A stretch of DNA of 64,000 nt, from NCBI GenBank assembly GCA_027186245.1, contig CP114485.1, positions 8,584,001 to 8,648,000 on the forward strand, read 5' to 3'. Within the stretch, counting starts at the first letter, position 1; each line of letters starts with the position of its first letter. The position numbers and the translations under genes were made by a program. This stretch comes from Coriaria nepalensis (lineage: Eukaryota; Streptophyta; Magnoliopsida; Cucurbitales; Coriariaceae). The notes below the pieces were generated by a model that saw only the letters and a list, made by a program, of their open reading frames with translations, did no database searches and was not told where the DNA came from. Shown piece by piece: positions 61,281 through 64,000 of the stretch.

Positions 61281-62880
61281 CACCAAAAATGAGGAATCAA
61301 TTATTTTATTTAAAATATGTATTTTTCAGACGAAATGAAATGAGAATGAGAATGCAAATTAGAATGAGTGGAAATGGAATAACAAAATTTAAGAGGTAGT
61401 ACTAATTTTTTTAGAAATAGAGAAGTTTGAAGGTACACAAATTCTCACTTATTTAGAAATATTTTCTCCATTTTTAATGAAAACAAATAAGTATACGCTT
61501 TGTAAGTTTAGTTATCAATTAGTGTATTTGTTTGTAGCACTTAAGCTAATAATATATAGTTTACTCGACTCGAACAAAATCATATCTTTGCTTTGTTTGT
61601 ACATTATAACTATTATAGAAATAATTATATCCATACATGATTTTATCCATTTAATTGATTGAGTTTTTAAGTTTATTTAAGTTTATTTGATTGAGTTTTT
61701 AATATATTCTTAAATCACATGATTAATTTGTTATTTTAAAAATTGGTATATATAGCATTATTTAAGTATAATATTTTATAGTAAACTAAATAATGTTTCT
61801 TTATTATAAGTTAACTACATAGTAGTTAGTTACTTTTATTTGTATATTAATTTTGTATATGGTTTTAATAATATTATAAGGAGATTTATAACTTATAAAT
61901 AAATTGAAGTATTTTTTTTTTATCAATAATAGAAATAATAATAAAGTAATAATCAATAATAAAATTATAATAATTATTAATTTGCTTCATTTTAAAATGA
62001 TAATATTTTAAAAAATTAGATTGTAAAATATGATATATGGCATGCTACGTTTAATGTTAAATTAATTAACATGTTTTTTTTTCCTCCAATTTCTATAAGA
62101 AAATATATATAGTGATAATTGTTAATATATATATTTAATATTAAATTAATTATAAAATAAAATAAAAAGTTTAGTAAAAATTATATAGAAAAAGGTGCTT
62201 AGGAATTTTGATCAAAAATTTACCACGTATGATATCAAAAATTTACCACACGTCTAATGTAACTATGTACTTAAAACTCAAAATTTAATATCTAATAAAT
62301 ATTAAAAGGATTTTTAACTTTTTATTTATTTATTTATTTTTAAATTTTCACCCCCTTTCCTCAAACTACCTTCCATTTCTGCCCCAAAGATCAGCAACCA
62401 CCGCCCTACCACCATATCTCCACCGCTACCAGTCAAATCCACCCCCACTCTTGATTTTTTTCTCTCTCTCTCTCTCTCCCTCAGACCTGTGATCGTGTTT
62501 GAGAGACCCTGTTGTACAACCTGGATTGCAATATGGGCTTGCTTGAACAACCTAAATTTGCATATGCTTGTTGAAACTAAATTAACGATATGAGTTTTAG
62601 TAGCCCCGATTCGCGATTTAGGTTGTACATCCGAATTTTTTGTCAAACCCAATTCACAAGTTTGAGAGATAGCGATCGAGTTAGGGATGTGTATGACCCC
62701 GGCAACATCGAAGATATGGTGGGAGCGCGGTGGCTGTCCTTTTGTGCAGAAATGATGGAATGCAGTTCGAGGAAAAATGGGTAAACACAAACAAACAAAA
62801 AAAAAACAAAAAAAAAACAAAAAAAAAAAGAGCAAAATGTTGTAAGGATAGAAAAGAGCAAAATGTTATAAGGATGAGAA
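61281..62880. other. AT-rich spacer with simple repeats
   Basis: No gene is supported. Simple repeats include (TTTA)n near 62325, (TC)n at about 62460-62480 and an A-rich (CAAAAAAAA)n tract at about 62785-62830. The 169-codon minus-strand open frame (62835-62326) is built on these and looks incidental. Confidence 0.5.
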
Positions 62881-62882
62881 AA

Positions 62883-63783
62883 ACTTGGGTGAACATGATT
62901 CAACCATAGTGGTGTGACAAAACAAATAATGTTGACATGTGTCAATTGTGTTAAAAAATTGTCAGAAAATAAAAAATTGTTGGATCATCTTTTTCTCTTT
63001 TGAAGCAGCTTCTTCCATAGCCACCTAAAATGATATATTCATCGCCGCACATGGAGGCTCCTCCTTCTTCTCCAGCCGAGGGTACTTATCAAGTTTCAAA
63101 CAAATACAGGTCAAAAGCCTTCATATGCCGGAGCAATAAGTCAAATTTCTACAGATCACCATGTTGAGCTTAAAATGGGTCAAAGTCCAATTTCTAAAAT
63201 TTGAAGCATATCCTCGGCAAAAAAATATCTCTTCTAATTTGGGGATATGGGTAAATATGATTATTTTCTGGATAATATCAATTTTGATTTGATTCAGAAT
63301 ATAGTCCTTGCATTTGGGGATCTAGTTAATCCTACCGTTCTTCATTATTTGAAACTCTAAACTCCATTATCTTGAAGTTTCATGCAAGGAAAAAAGAAAA
63401 AAAAAAAAAGAAAGAAAGAAGGAGATGAGCTTTTTTCGGTTCTTCACTATGTGAAATTATAAATTCCATTAGTTTGAAGTTTTATGTAAGAAGTAAGAAG
63501 AGAAGAGAAAAAATGAGATGAACAATTTTCACTAAATCAGGAGTTACAGATTTTTAACGGTTTTGTTAAAGGAGAAAAAACATCAAGAGTAAAAAGACTT
63601 GAAATTTTGTAGAATACTTTCCAGTTTCCAAATTTTTAAGCGGCCATGAAAGAAGCTGCTTCGAGATGGAAAAGATTGTTCAACAATTTTTTCTTTCTGA
63701 CATATTTTAAAACAACTCTCTCATGTTAAAAAATCATGAATTTTATTATAGCACGCTGACGTGAATCATGTCCACCCTAGTGT
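62883..63783. mobile_element. Foldback element with inverted arms of about 150 bp
   Basis: The left arm begins CTTGGGTGAACATGATTCA; the complement of the right end reads CTAGGGTGGACATGATTCA. Inside, GAAGCAGCTTCTTCCATAGC (63004) pairs with the complement of GCCATGAAAGAAGCTGCTTC (63643). ATTGTCAGAAAATAAAAAATTGTT-like blocks also pair. The core holds a degenerate duplication of about 120 bp (GTTCTTCACTATGTGAAA-like, 63335 and 63440). No coding region and no clear target duplication were found. Confidence 0.65.
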
Positions 63784-63957
63784 TTCTTGATAAGGATTTA
63801 TTATAATTTATTCTTTTTGACAAGGAAATAAATAAATATAATTCAATTTGAAGGACAAAAATGGAAAAAGACGAGATGGAGAGAGAGGACAGAACTTGTA
63901 TTTGACTTCTTCACCGCCACTAGAGATTATTCTGCTGTTAAAAGCAGAGAAACACAA

Positions 63958-64000
63958 ATGGGTAGATGCATTAGTGTGTATCCAACATGGATAAGCAGGG
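63958..64000 (+). CDS. Possible start of a gene cut by the window edge
   Basis: An ATG at 63958 opens a frame reading MGRCISVYPTWISR to the end of the window. It follows a stretch (CTTCTTCACCGCCAC and AAAGCAGAGAAACACAA) that looks like a plant 5' leader, and the ATG context ACAAATGGG is favourable. A glycine at position 2 with a cysteine at 4 is compatible with N-myristoylation. Only 14 codons are visible, so neither coding status nor product can be settled. Confidence 0.25.
   Translation, partial: MGRCISVYPTWISR

Noticed and set aside
62326..62835. 169-codon minus-strand open frame, the longest near the right end
   Set aside because: It starts in an A-rich tract giving poly-Phe and runs through simple repeats; no domain is visible.

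Overview
This is plant nuclear DNA, most likely from a eudicot. It is AT-rich, its genes are split by short GT-AG exons, and it is crowded with degraded transposons. The species cannot be named from the window. No tRNA, rRNA or CRISPR was found, and nothing looks bacterial.

Six protein-coding genes could be rebuilt or delimited exon by exon. PDIL5-1 (7571-9706, +) encodes a single-domain ER protein disulfide isomerase. TAM41 (15325-12318, -) encodes mitochondrial CDP-diacylglycerol synthase. CYCC1 (21039-29266, +) encodes cyclin C of the Mediator kinase module. A conserved 160-residue nuclear-looking protein of unknown function lies at 30828-31310 (+). An HDHD3-type HAD hydrolase lies at 38188-36319 (-). 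SUF4 (49093-55440, +) encodes a two-zinc-finger regulator of flowering time. Their rebuilt lengths (147, 332, 254, 160, 253 and 375 residues) stay in frame across every junction, and where the family is known they match its usual length, so these genes look intact. They are unrelated housekeeping or regulatory genes and form no pathway.

The space between them is mobile DNA. At 0.6-6.1 kb are a decayed Ulp1-protease gene (+) and a FAR1/FRS-type MULE transposase (-), with arrays of a degenerate GACCGAGA/TCTCGGTC motif beside them. At 18.8-19.8 kb is the 3' end of a copia element. At 34.4-35.9 kb is a type I MADS-box pseudogene. At 41-48 kb a DUF1985-type element abuts copia fragments in opposite orientations. 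At 56.5-63.8 kb several non-autonomous DNA elements sit beside another copia fragment; three elements in the window have readable target-site duplications at their ends besides one Tourist-like MITE. Introns carry a Tourist-like MITE and LTR sequence (CYCC1), a plastid rpoC2 fragment (HAD gene), and a three-copy 0.23-kb tandem repeat plus a MITE (SUF4).

The most unusual structure is a 5'-leader module of about 0.23-0.26 kb present twice in inverted orientation: at the 5' end of PDIL5-1 (7020-7278) and at the 5' end of the convergent gene TAM41 (18338-18114). Two unrelated genes therefore seem to start with the same untranslated sequence. I found no convincing new multi-gene system; the novelty here is in gene and transposon structure.
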